A stretch of DNA of 64,000 nucleotides. Origin: Clostridiales bacterium (GTDB lineage Bacteria > Bacillota > Clostridia > Oscillospirales > Oscillospiraceae). Position 1 is the stretch's first letter; each line of letters opens with the position of its first letter. Under the pieces are notes generated by a model. That model did not search any database. It was not told the DNA's origin and worked only from the letters and a program-made list of their open reading frames with translations. The stretch spans positions 1 to 64,000 of the forward strand of contig QAMJ01000012.1 in NCBI GenBank assembly GCA_003150355.1, read 5' to 3'. The position numbers and the translations under genes are program-made. This document shows, piece by piece, positions 39,063 to 47,800 of this stretch.

Positions 39063-40235
39063 GTGAAAATCACAGATATCAAGACATTCAACGTTTTTAC
39101 CTACCGGACGAATTTTGTTTTTGTCAAGCTTGAGACCGACGAGGGCATATCAGGTATCGGCGAGGGCACGCTGGAATATAAGGAAAATGCCCTGCTCGGC
39201 GCGATTGAGGATATAAAGCGCGTGCTCATCGGGCAGGATCCGCGCGAGGTCGAGCGCATATCCCATGAGCTCTACCGCGATTCCTACTGGCGCGTCGGCC
39301 CCGTGCTCCAGAGCGCCGTCTCCGCGGTGAACATGGCCATGTGGGACATCAAGGCCAAGGCCGCCGGGGTGCCGGTGTATGAAATGCTCGGCGGTAAGGT
39401 GCGCGACGGTGTGCGTATGTACGCAAATGCCTGGTTTGCCGGTGCAAAGACCGCGGATGAGTTCGCCGCTGCCGCCGTCAAGGCCAAGAACATGGGCGTC
39501 ACCGCCCTCAAGTGGGACCCGTTCGGCAAGGCCTATATGTATATGGAGAACGCGGACTTCCGCCGCTCTATAGAGATCGTTGAAGCCGTGCGCGGCGCGG
39601 TCGGAAATGACGTTGACCTGCTGATTGAAGGCCATGGCCGCTTCGATATTGCCACCGGCATAAAGATCGCAAACGCACTCAAGCCCTTTGACCCGTATTT
39701 CTTTGAGGAGCCTACGCCTCCCGACTGCCTTGACGCTCTCGCGCAGGTGCACAAGAGCTCCCCTGTTCCCATCGCGGCGGGCGAGCGGCTCTATTCCCTC
39801 ACACAGATGCGCGACTTCTTGGAGCGCGGCTGCGCGGACTTCGTCCAGCCCGACATCAGCCACTGCGGCGGCATCTCTGCCGTCAAAAAGATGGCCGCCC
39901 TGTGCGAGGCGCACTATGTGGCCCTCGCGCCGCACAACCCCAGCGGCCCCGTCGCGAACGCCGCAACGCTGCATATCGCCGCGAGCACCCCGGGCTTCCG
40001 CATCCTGGAGATATGCTTTACAGACGTGTCATGGCGCAAGGAACTCACAAATGAGCGCGTCGTGTTCGACAAGGGCAATATCCTCATCCCGACGGGCGTT
40101 GGCCTCGGCCTTGAGATAAATGAGGAGAACTGCCTGAAATATCCTTTCCAGCCCATTGATCTGCGCCACTACAAGGGCACTCTTACAAATATCCGCCCCG
40201 CTGACCATACGAGCACCTACTTTGAAGGACTCTGA
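39063..40235 (+). CDS. Enolase-superfamily sugar-acid dehydratase 1
   Basis: 390 residues, GTG start behind TGGAGG. Mandelate racemase/muconate lactonizing enzyme fold: N-terminal cap (I-K-T-F-N-V-F-T-Y-R-T-N-F-V-F-V-K-L-E-T-D-E-G), A-L-K-W-D-P-F-G, L-I-E-G-H-G-R-F-D (first metal ligand and acid/base region), F-F-E-E-P-T-P-P (second ligand), A-A-G-E-R-L (third), and A-L-A-P-H-N-P-S-G (catalytic His). This is the D-galactonate/mannonate dehydratase-like set, but the sugar cannot be named with certainty. 13 bases before the DgoD-like gene. Confidence 0.87.
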   Translation: MKITDIKTFNVFTYRTNFVFVKLETDEGISGIGEGTLEYKENALLGAIEDIKRVLIGQDPREVERISHELYRDSYWRVGPVLQSAVSAVNMAMWDIKAKAAGVPVYEMLGGKVRDGVRMYANAWFAGAKTADEFAAAAVKAKNMGVTALKWDPFGKAYMYMENADFRRSIEIVEAVRGAVGNDVDLLIEGHGRFDIATGIKIANALKPFDPYFFEEPTPPDCLDALAQVHKSSPVPIAAGERLYSLTQMRDFLERGCADFVQPDISHCGGISAVKKMAALCEAHYVALAPHNPSGPVANAATLHIAASTPGFRILEICFTDVSWRKELTNERVVFDKGNILIPTGVGLGLEINEENCLKYPFQPIDLRHYKGTLTNIRPADHTSTYFEGL

Positions 40236-40248
40236 GAGGTAATTTACA

Positions 40249-41400
40249 ATGAAAATAACTGACCTGAAGATGATACATATCCGTCCGCGCTGGATGTTCC
40301 TCAAAATCGAAACCGATGAGGGGATATTCGGCTGGGGCGAACCGGTCGTTGAAGGCCGCGCAAGAACTGTCGAGACCGCCGTCAATGAGTTCAGACCCAT
40401 GCTCATCGGCGCAGACCCGCTGAAGATAGAGCACCTCTGGCAGGGCATGTACCGCCGCACCTTCTACCGCGGCGGCCCCATCCTCTGCTCCGCCATCTCC
40501 GGCATCGAAATGGCGCTCTGGGACATCAAGGGCAAGTACTATAACATGCCGGTCTATGAAATGCTCGGCGGCGCTTACCGCGATAAGGTACGCATGTACG
40601 GCCACCTCAAGCCGACCGGCCACCCCGGCGACTTCCCGATACCCGACATGCTGAAGATAACGGACAAGCGTCTCGCCGACGGCTTCACCGTTATGAAATA
40701 TTCCATCATCCCGCCGATCAGGCCCATCGACAATATGGAAATGGTCGACAAGGTCGTTGAGCGCTTCGCCGCTGTGCGTGAGCGCGTCGGCAAAAAGGTC
40801 GATATCGCGATCGACTTCCACGGCCGCGTGAGTCCCGCGATGTCCATCCGCCTGCTCAAGGCGCTCGAGCCGTATTATCCGCTCTTCGTCGAGGAGCCGG
40901 TGCTGCCCGAAAATGTGGACGAAATGGTGCGTGTGTCGCGCAGCACAACGATACCCATCGCCGCAGGTGAACGTCTCTTCACGAAGTTCGGCTTCCGCGA
41001 GCTTATTGAGAAGCAGGCCGTCTCCGTCGTCCAGCCCGACCTCTGCCACTGCGGCGGCATATTTGAGGCGCGCAAGATCGCGGCTATGGCCGAGACCTAC
41101 TATATGCAGATCGCGCCGCACAATCCCCTCGGCCCCATCTCCCTCGCCGCCTGCATGCAGCTCGACGCCTGTGTGCCGAACCTGCTCGCGCAGGAGCACC
41201 CCGGTATGCCCGACCATGCCGATCTCGGCGTCGGCATTCTCAAGACCCCGTTCAAGATCGAGGACGGCTATATCCGCATCCCCGAAGGTCCCGGTCTCGG
41301 CATCGAGGTCGACGAGAGCAAGCTTGATGCGCTGCGCTTTGACGGCACATGGGACACGCCCCATCTCGAATTTGAAGACGGCAGCATAGCCGATTGGTAA
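40249..41400 (+). CDS. dgoD: Galactonate dehydratase (enolase superfamily)
   Basis: 383 residues, GAGG ribosome site. Very close to DgoD in the segments P-R-W-M-F-L-K-I-E-T-D-E-G-I-F-G-W-G-E-P-V-V-E-G-R-A-R-T-V-E, F-Y-R-G-G-P-I-L, A-L-W-D-I-K-G-K, D-I-A-I-D-F-H-G-R-V (metal Asp and His), F-V-E-E-P-V-L-P-E-N, A-A-G-E-R-L-F, and A-P-H-N-P-L-G-P. Removes water from D-galactonate (or a close epimer) giving 2-keto-3-deoxygalactonate, which KdgK and Eda type enzymes can take further. Sits with a second related dehydratase, so two sugar acids are likely handled. Confidence 0.88.
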   Translation: MKITDLKMIHIRPRWMFLKIETDEGIFGWGEPVVEGRARTVETAVNEFRPMLIGADPLKIEHLWQGMYRRTFYRGGPILCSAISGIEMALWDIKGKYYNMPVYEMLGGAYRDKVRMYGHLKPTGHPGDFPIPDMLKITDKRLADGFTVMKYSIIPPIRPIDNMEMVDKVVERFAAVRERVGKKVDIAIDFHGRVSPAMSIRLLKALEPYYPLFVEEPVLPENVDEMVRVSRSTTIPIAAGERLFTKFGFRELIEKQAVSVVQPDLCHCGGIFEARKIAAMAETYYMQIAPHNPLGPISLAACMQLDACVPNLLAQEHPGMPDHADLGVGILKTPFKIEDGYIRIPEGPGLGIEVDESKLDALRFDGTWDTPHLEFEDGSIADW

Positions 41401-41428
41401 CATATAAAATCTGAATGGAGGCAGAACT

Positions 41429-42202
41429 ATGTTTGATTTAACAGGTAAGGTCGCTCTGGTCACCGGCTCCTCGCAGGGGCTCGGCGCGGCAATGGCGCGC
41501 TGTCTGGCGGAAGCCGGGGCGGACGTCGCCGTGAACTACACCTCGGAGCACTCTCTCGAAAAGGCCGAAAAGGTCGCCGAATACATCCGCGGCAAGGGCC
41601 GCCGCGCCATCATCATCCGCGCCGACGTCAGCAAGGAAGAAGACGTCATCCGTATGATCGAAACTGTCGATAAAGAATTCGGCCGCCTTGACATTCTCTG
41701 CAACAACGCCGGCGTCAACAGCAACCGCAACATCTACGACATGACCCTTGAGGACTGGCAACGCGTGCAGAACACCAACATCACCGGCGCGTTCCTATGC
41801 AGCAAGTACACCATCCCCGTTATGAAGCGCAACCACTACGGGCGCATAATCATGACCTCCTCCGTCACCGCCCAGCAGGGTGCGCTGTTCGGGCAGGTGC
41901 ATTACGCCTCCACCAAGGGCGCGCAGCAGTCCTTTGCAAAGACGCTCGCACGCACTGTCGCGCTCGACGGCATCACCGTCAACTGCGTCGCCCCCGGCAC
42001 GCACATGACCGAGACACTGCACGAGATCCTCGTCAATTCCGATCCGCACCGTCTGGACGCCGCGATAGAGCGCACGCCCATGGGCAAGATCGGCACCTGC
42101 GAGGACGTCGCCTACGCCGTCGTATACCTCGCGTCCGAGGAAGCCGGTTACGTCACCGGCGCCTGCATCGACGTCAACGGCGGCTGCTATATGCGTTCAT
42201 AA
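41429..42202 (+). CDS. SDR family oxidoreductase
   Basis: 257 residues, TGGAGG ribosome site. T-G-S-S-Q-G-L-G-A-A cofactor motif, N-N-A-G-V-N, catalytic Ser in M-T-S-S-V-T and Y-x-x-x-K in H-Y-A-S-T-K-G; C-terminal V-N-G-G-C. Last gene of the GntR-linked plus-strand operon. Probably a sugar or sugar-acid dehydrogenase; it is not a close copy of the SDR at 32576-33340 (different loops around the active site). Confidence 0.88.
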   Translation: MFDLTGKVALVTGSSQGLGAAMARCLAEAGADVAVNYTSEHSLEKAEKVAEYIRGKGRRAIIIRADVSKEEDVIRMIETVDKEFGRLDILCNNAGVNSNRNIYDMTLEDWQRVQNTNITGAFLCSKYTIPVMKRNHYGRIIMTSSVTAQQGALFGQVHYASTKGAQQSFAKTLARTVALDGITVNCVAPGTHMTETLHEILVNSDPHRLDAAIERTPMGKIGTCEDVAYAVVYLASEEAGYVTGACIDVNGGCYMRS

Positions 42203-42218
42203 CTCTTTCTCCATAATG

Positions 42219-42257
42219 AAATTGGGTGTACCCGTTCAGCGCGGGTACACCCAATTT
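42219..42257. terminator. Bidirectional terminator between sugar-acid and sortase operons
   Basis: AAATTGGGTGTACCCG pairs exactly with CGGGTACACCCAATTT around a 7-base loop and is followed by TTTA. It ends the SDR gene on the plus strand and the sortase gene on the minus strand. Confidence 0.88.
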
Positions 42258-42264
42258 TTATTTA

Positions 42265-42912
42265 TTATGCCTGCGGTACCGGTAATGCGGCGCTTCCCGC
42301 ATCGTCAACGCGGTCGCAGAAGACTGTGACGCGCGTCTTGCCGCCCTTGGTGCAGGTGTAGAGGACAAGGTCATGCCCACTGTTCTGCACGGCTTCGACG
42401 GAATTCGGGTTCAGCGTCTCGAGCCTCGTGACGGAGTAGGTGCTGACGACGCCATCCATGTCCGTGAATATGACCGTCTCGCCGCCGGCGAGCTCCTTCA
42501 GTCGCCCGAAATGGCTCTCAAAATTGTGCGCGGCGATCACGAGATCGTCCGTGCGCGTGGAGCCGAACTGACGGCAGGGCGCGATCTTCAGCCGGTCGTA
42601 GTCCCACTCGGCCATGACCGGCAGCTTCAGCCCCAGCACGGGAACCTCGACATAGCCGATATAATCATAGCCGTCGATCGTGACGGTCGGCATCGTCGGG
42701 TCTACCGGCGCAGGCGACGGCGACACGCCCGGACTCGGCGACGGCTTCCGGACAGCCTGCGCCTCGATGACCGCCTCGACGCTCTCGAGCAGGCTCTCGG
42801 CCTCCTGCCCGGCTTGTGCGTCCTCCTGACGGTTATGGACGAAGAGGAGCAGCGCTGAAATGATCAGCACTGCTCCTGCTGCCATGATCGCGATGCCCGC
42901 TTTTTTAGGCAT
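42265..42912 (-). CDS. Sortase
   Basis: 215 residues. N-terminal membrane helix (I-A-I-M-A-A-G-A-V-L-I-I-S-A-L-L-L-F-V), Pro/Ser-rich linker (SPSPGVSPSPAPVDP), then the sortase barrel: catalytic His in V-I-A-A-H-N-F-E-S-H-F-G, catalytic Cys in L-V-L-Y-T-C-T-K-G-G, Arg in T-R-V-T-V-F-C. The class is not certain; the short T-C-T-x-G-G-x-x-R pattern differs from class A housekeeping enzymes. It overlaps the Cna-B protein gene by 8 bases, so that protein is its likely substrate. Confidence 0.9.
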   Translation of the reverse strand: MPKKAGIAIMAAGAVLIISALLLFVHNRQEDAQAGQEAESLLESVEAVIEAQAVRKPSPSPGVSPSPAPVDPTMPTVTIDGYDYIGYVEVPVLGLKLPVMAEWDYDRLKIAPCRQFGSTRTDDLVIAAHNFESHFGRLKELAGGETVIFTDMDGVVSTYSVTRLETLNPNSVEAVQNSGHDLVLYTCTKGGKTRVTVFCDRVDDAGSAALPVPQA

Positions 42913-44203
42913 CGTTCTCTCTCTTCTTCTTGAGCATCATTGCCCCGCCGAGAGTAACGAGAGCAACACCGGCGCCGCCAAGCACCCAAACAGGCCAATT
43001 GAGCTGACCGGTCTGAATCAGGCTCTTGCTGTTCGTGATGGTCACGACAGTGCCGTCGGCAGAAACGCTGTAGGACGGGACATAGCCCTTGGGAATGTTG
43101 GTCTCAAGGACGCGCCAGTTGCCGTAAGCGTTGAGGTCTTTCCAATGGTAGGTCCACTTGTTCGCAGCGCTCAGGCGCACCGTGTCATAAGCGACATCGC
43201 CGTCATAAAGCGTTACGGTAACAGAGCTGGGACGGTTCTTGAGCGTGTCATTGCTCCATTTCTTTATCACTGTGATGTCCAGCGGAACCTTTGGATCGGG
43301 GCCGGGATCATTCGCGGTGTTGGTGATGGTGACAGTCGTGCCCTCGGTCTTGTAGCTGGGGGTGTAGCCGTCGACCGGCTCCTCATCGACCGTCCAGGTG
43401 CTGTCCGCATCGAGCTTATCGAAGGTGTATGTCCAGTTGTTCGCGGCGTTGAGCACCTGAGTGGTCCCGGTCTCCTTGCCGTCCTTGAGCAGCTTGACGG
43501 TGACTCTGTCATTGGCGTGGCTGGCGTTGCCGTCGCTCCAGTTCTTGGTGACGGTGAGCTGGGTCTCGTTGAAGCCGTCCACACGGAACACCCAGTCGAC
43601 CTCACCGACGCGGTTGGCATACCTGTTGTCAAGCGTGATGGGCACGTTCAGATCAACGGTGAATGTGGTGCCCTCGCCCTTATAGAACTTGCCGATGAAG
43701 ACGTAATCGGTCAGAGCCCCGGTCTGGTCGGGAGTGCTGTTATAGATCTCCGTGCCGCCGGCCTTCACCGTCATGGTGAGCTGAGAGAGGAAGTCGGACA
43801 TCGTCGCGACGGTCTCATCGCGCTGACCGTCGACATTGGCCTGATCCTTGCCGTCGGTGTTCTCAAAGGTCTCGCTGTAGGTGAGGGGGGTTGCGGTCTC
43901 GTCATGGGGAACTGCCTTCATGTAGAGATTCACAAAGTCGCAGTCCGCGGCGTCCTGCGGAGCATAGGTGAAGCTGATGCTCTCGGTCAGGTTATCGCCG
44001 GGCATGACGTTCTTGAAGCTGTCAAACAGGTCGGTCGCGGTATAGTTCATGTCGCCGGACTGGAACCCGAAGCCCTGCTTCTCACCGCGGAACGTGATGG
44101 AAGCGGTGGGAGACGGAGCCGCCGCAAACGCGCTGACCGACAGGCTCATAAGCACGAGTACCATGAGCACGAGGGATGCGATCGCTTTGAATGACTTTTT
44201 CAT
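42905..44203 (-). CDS. Cna-B domain pilin-like surface protein with sorting signal
   Basis: 432 residues. Signal peptide (M-K-K-S-F-K-A-I-A-S-L-V...A-F-A-A), an N-terminal domain of about 190 residues, then two Cna-B domains (about 215-295 and 310-390, each with V-T-V-K-L-L-K-D-G or V-T-V-T-L-Y-D-G-D and ending T-I-T-N). C-terminal anchor: L-I-Q-T-G-Q-L-N-W-P, hydrophobic helix, K-K-K-R. The motif is LIQTG rather than LPXTG, a Pro-to-Ile change. Cna-B domains often carry Lys-Asn isopeptide bonds and form stalks. Most likely fixed to the wall by the overlapping sortase. Confidence 0.88.
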   Translation of the reverse strand: MKKSFKAIASLVLMVLVLMSLSVSAFAAAPSPTASITFRGEKQGFGFQSGDMNYTATDLFDSFKNVMPGDNLTESISFTYAPQDAADCDFVNLYMKAVPHDETATPLTYSETFENTDGKDQANVDGQRDETVATMSDFLSQLTMTVKAGGTEIYNSTPDQTGALTDYVFIGKFYKGEGTTFTVDLNVPITLDNRYANRVGEVDWVFRVDGFNETQLTVTKNWSDGNASHANDRVTVKLLKDGKETGTTQVLNAANNWTYTFDKLDADSTWTVDEEPVDGYTPSYKTEGTTVTITNTANDPGPDPKVPLDITVIKKWSNDTLKNRPSSVTVTLYDGDVAYDTVRLSAANKWTYHWKDLNAYGNWRVLETNIPKGYVPSYSVSADGTVVTITNSKSLIQTGQLNWPVWVLGGAGVALVTLGGAMMLKKKRENDA

Positions 44204-44215
44204 GTCTCCACCCCC

Positions 44216-44818
44216 TTAGTTACCTGCACTGTAGGCAGTTACACTGCCCGGTGCAATGCTCACGCCCCAAGCCTCGCCGACGGCCTCTGCGGGAACGCTC
44301 TGTATTGCCGAAGCCAGAACGTTCACGCTCAGGGTATATCCCTCGGGAGCTCTTCCCGTAACGGGCGTACACAAATCGATCAGCACGCCGGTAGATGCAA
44401 GAGGTGCGACCGGAGCTGTGTAGTAGTAATACCCATTATAATAGAACCAGCCTTGCTCGAGGTTGAGGCTTATGTTGTAATCAACTCCCGACTGAGGCTG
44501 CTCGGGATAAACGTTTCCTGCGGCGTCTTTCCACGTCACCACGTAGGTGGCACGGATGTAGACCTCGGTATCACCGGTGTTCTTGATCTTCACGTCTTTC
44601 TTTGTGCTGCCGTCAAAATTCTCTTCGACCATGATGTCTACCTTGGCCGGGTTAAAGGTATTGACGATGGCGTCAGTGCGGGCAGCGAGGTATGCCAGCG
44701 TGCCGCCCACCACTGCGCCGATGATCAGCACCAGCGCGACCAGTGCTGCAAGGGGCTTTTTAGCGCGGCTGCGCTTTTCCACATGCTCATTCTTCTGATA
44801 ATGTTTACCTTGATACAT
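44216..44818 (-). CDS. SipW-dependent TasA-like secreted protein 1
   Basis: 200 residues. Basic N-terminus (K-R-S-R-A-K-K-P), hydrophobic core and the SipW-type cleavage region G-G-T-L-A-Y-L-A-A-R-T-D, followed by V-N-T-F-N-P-A-K-V-D-I: the signature of TasA/CalY (camelysin) secreted proteins, which form matrix fibres in bacilli. Middle part has V-K-I-K-N-T-G-D-T-E-V-Y-I-R-A-T-Y. It is longer at the N-terminus than its paralogs. Placed between the giant repeat protein and the Cna-B protein. Confidence 0.85.
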   Translation of the reverse strand: MYQGKHYQKNEHVEKRSRAKKPLAALVALVLIIGAVVGGTLAYLAARTDAIVNTFNPAKVDIMVEENFDGSTKKDVKIKNTGDTEVYIRATYVVTWKDAAGNVYPEQPQSGVDYNISLNLEQGWFYYNGYYYYTAPVAPLASTGVLIDLCTPVTGRAPEGYTLSVNVLASAIQSVPAEAVGEAWGVSIAPGSVTAYSAGN

Positions 44819-44835
44819 AATGGCTGCCCCCTTTC

Positions 44836-47800
44836 TTAGTTAAAGCGGTTGTCTACGCTTGCGTTGTCATCCAGCCACTTGTCGGTGCTGCGGCTGTTCG
44901 TCATCGTGACATTGTTGGTCACACCGGGCTGGAGCGTTACGGTCTGGTTTTCGCATCTGTAGCGCCAGCTCCAGCCGTATTCCTCATGGATGGTATACTC
45001 ACCGATCTTCAGCCCCTTGATAGTCACGGAGCCGTTGCCCTTGATGACGACCTGATTGCTGTAGCTGTCAGGTCCGTCGATGGTGAAGATGAAGCTCTGG
45101 TTCTCGTCGATGTTTTCACAGCCCTGCTTGGTGATGGTCAGGTCGGCCACGTCGTACTCAAACTTGGCATAGTAGGTAGCAGCAAAATGGAGATTATCAC
45201 TCGGGCTCTTCTGCGGAGTCATCTTGTTAGTCGTCGGATCACCTTCACCCGTGATCACGTTCTCCACACTGATTTCACAAGGTTCATCCCTAAACCATCC
45301 GACGAACCTGAAGCCGGGTTCAGCGGTGGGCACAGAGCCCTTAGGCGTGCCTGTCTTGACCTTGAGCTGGGATTCCTGATAATTATCCAGCGTGCCGCAG
45401 CCGTCGGGACCGACGACCACATAATTGATGTCTACAGTCTGTTCGGTGTAGTAGAAAGTGATCATATTAAGTCTGGCTTCTACTTTGCCGTCATCGTCCG
45501 GCGTCTCAATGCGGATGGAGATGGATACGTTAGTGGGGTCGACCTTGTCGTAGCCGTTGATTTCGATCGCGGACTCGGAAATCACCTGTCCGTACAGGCC
45601 ATTGCCGTCCTTGGCAGGTGCAAGCACCTTGCCGGTGTCTTTCTCAAGATAACGCACCTGATAGGGGTAAGAGTTGCGGACGTAGTAGAGCTTCAGTTCA
45701 AGACCGTTTTCCGTCAGTACACCGCTCGTCAAAGTACCTTCCACCTTGGGATCATAAGTAAACCCGGGGATGTCCATGGCGTCTGCCTTGTAGGTCGTGC
45801 CTATATCGCCCTGTGCCTGGCTGGATGCGTATTCAGTCCAGCTCTCGCCGTCGGTGTTCTGCGTGTAGTGAGTGATCTTGTAGTAGGCGTGCTCGTTATC
45901 CTTGGTGTAGTAGAAATACAGGATATTTTCGCCATCTGCCGTTACCACCAGACGCTTCTGGTATGCATCGGGCATATAGCCGGGTATCACCTTGAACGTC
46001 TCGGTAACAACAGCCTTGCGGTTGTCGGGAACGACCTTATCTTCGACGGTCTTACCGTCGAACACAGAGTCTCCGGTTTCTCTGTTGATGTACTTGACCG
46101 TGTAGGGAACTGCTTCTTTCTTGACGTACTCAAAGGTGATGACCAGATCGGTCGCGTTGATGTCCAGCAGCAGGGACTGGGACTTGACAGTGGGGAAAAA
46201 GCCCTCCTGATAATCAGCATACAGGTCGGTGCCGCCCTTGGCGTCAAAGGTCTTGGTCGTACCGGCAAGACCCGCGCCGGTGATGTCATCCGCCACCTTT
46301 ACACTATGATCGTTCTGCAGCACGAACTGAACGGTGTACTGCTTCAGAGTGTTGGAAGACCACTTGCCGTATACGTGGAGGTCCTTGCGTATCTCCATGT
46401 TGGCAAAGTCGAAAGCTTTCTCCACGCCGTTCTCCTCGTAGAACCATCCGACGAAAGTGTAGTCACCATTTTCAGGCTCTGCGACATTGTTCAGCTTGCT
46501 GCCGTGGGAGACGGTCTCAGCGTGATGGGTGGACAGACGCTCATTTTTCTCGTAGGCGGTTTTGTCAAGAGAGAACTTGACCGTATGAGTATTCGGAACC
46601 CACTTGGCATAGAGCACCATGTCAGAAGCAGGCATGGTCATCTTGCTCAGGTCTGCCTCGGAGCCAGCATAGCAGCCGGTAGTAGTGTACCATCCGGCAA
46701 ACACATATGCGTTTGCTTCCAGATTTGCCGGGTAGTCAGGTACAAAGTCGTAACCATTCAGCGACGCCTCATACTGCACGCTGCCGCCCTTTCCTGCAAC
46801 AAAGCCGTTGTAATTGTAGAAGCTCAGGTTATAGCTGTTGCGGGTGTAGCAGAGGTAGTTGTTGTTATTGATTCCGTTTGTTCGTCCCCCCTGCTCCATC
46901 TTACTGAAAGACGGGTCCGACCACCACTGAGTAAAGCCCGTAATATTATGGAACTCTTCAGTATAGGTAAGATATCCGGACTTCTCAATGTCGATTTTTT
47001 TGTAAAGCTTGAAATTTTTCCCGCCGTGTGTATATTCTCCAGACTCCCCATTCAGTGTTTCGACATAGTACCAAATAACGGCTCCGGATTCACTATCGTA
47101 CCGTGTAAACGTAATATTTTCGCCGGGCATGGTATCAATGCTGCCAAGCTGCGTTCCCGGTTTAAAGGACTTACAGCCGTTGGGAACTTTCCACCAAATG
47201 GTCTTATCCCCATCCTTAATAGGGAAGTTGCTATGGATATCTTCCTGATACTTGGCGGTGATGGTCAGGTCGGAAGTTTTATAGCAGGAAGATGTTCCCC
47301 ATCCACCGGTAGTATGAGTATGCTCATATCCAACAGGGCAATTGTTTGTATTGCATCTTCCAGTAAACAGACCATAACCATTGCAGCTACGGTTGTGCGT
47401 CTTGTCGCAGCAAGTTTCCGAAGTATGTGTATGCTCTACCTTTCCACAGACAATTTCGATATTTCCATCTTCAAACGTCAGCGTATAAGAATTTCTCGTG
47501 AAATACACATTCAGCACGGTGGAGCCGTCGCCGTTTACGGTGACAGTTTCTACCTTATTTGTGTTATAGGTGAAGTGGTCGCCGTCGCGGCCGGTAAAGC
47601 TCTGGTTCCTGTAGTCGCCGCTGCTCTTCTGCGTTCCGGGCTTCACATTGGCGGGCTGGTATGTTCCTGCCACGCTGTAGCCGTCGTCATTGGCGTTCTC
47701 GTACCAGAATACGACGGTAAAGCCTGCTTCGCCGACTGTCCAGTTTGCCTTGTAGCTGGTGTTCGCTGCGGGCATAGTGGTGGGGATGGTCTTATCCCAG

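Noticed and set aside
42860..44194. 444-codon plus-strand frame opposite the Cna-B protein
   Set aside because: Shadow of the real gene; no start signal and no domains.
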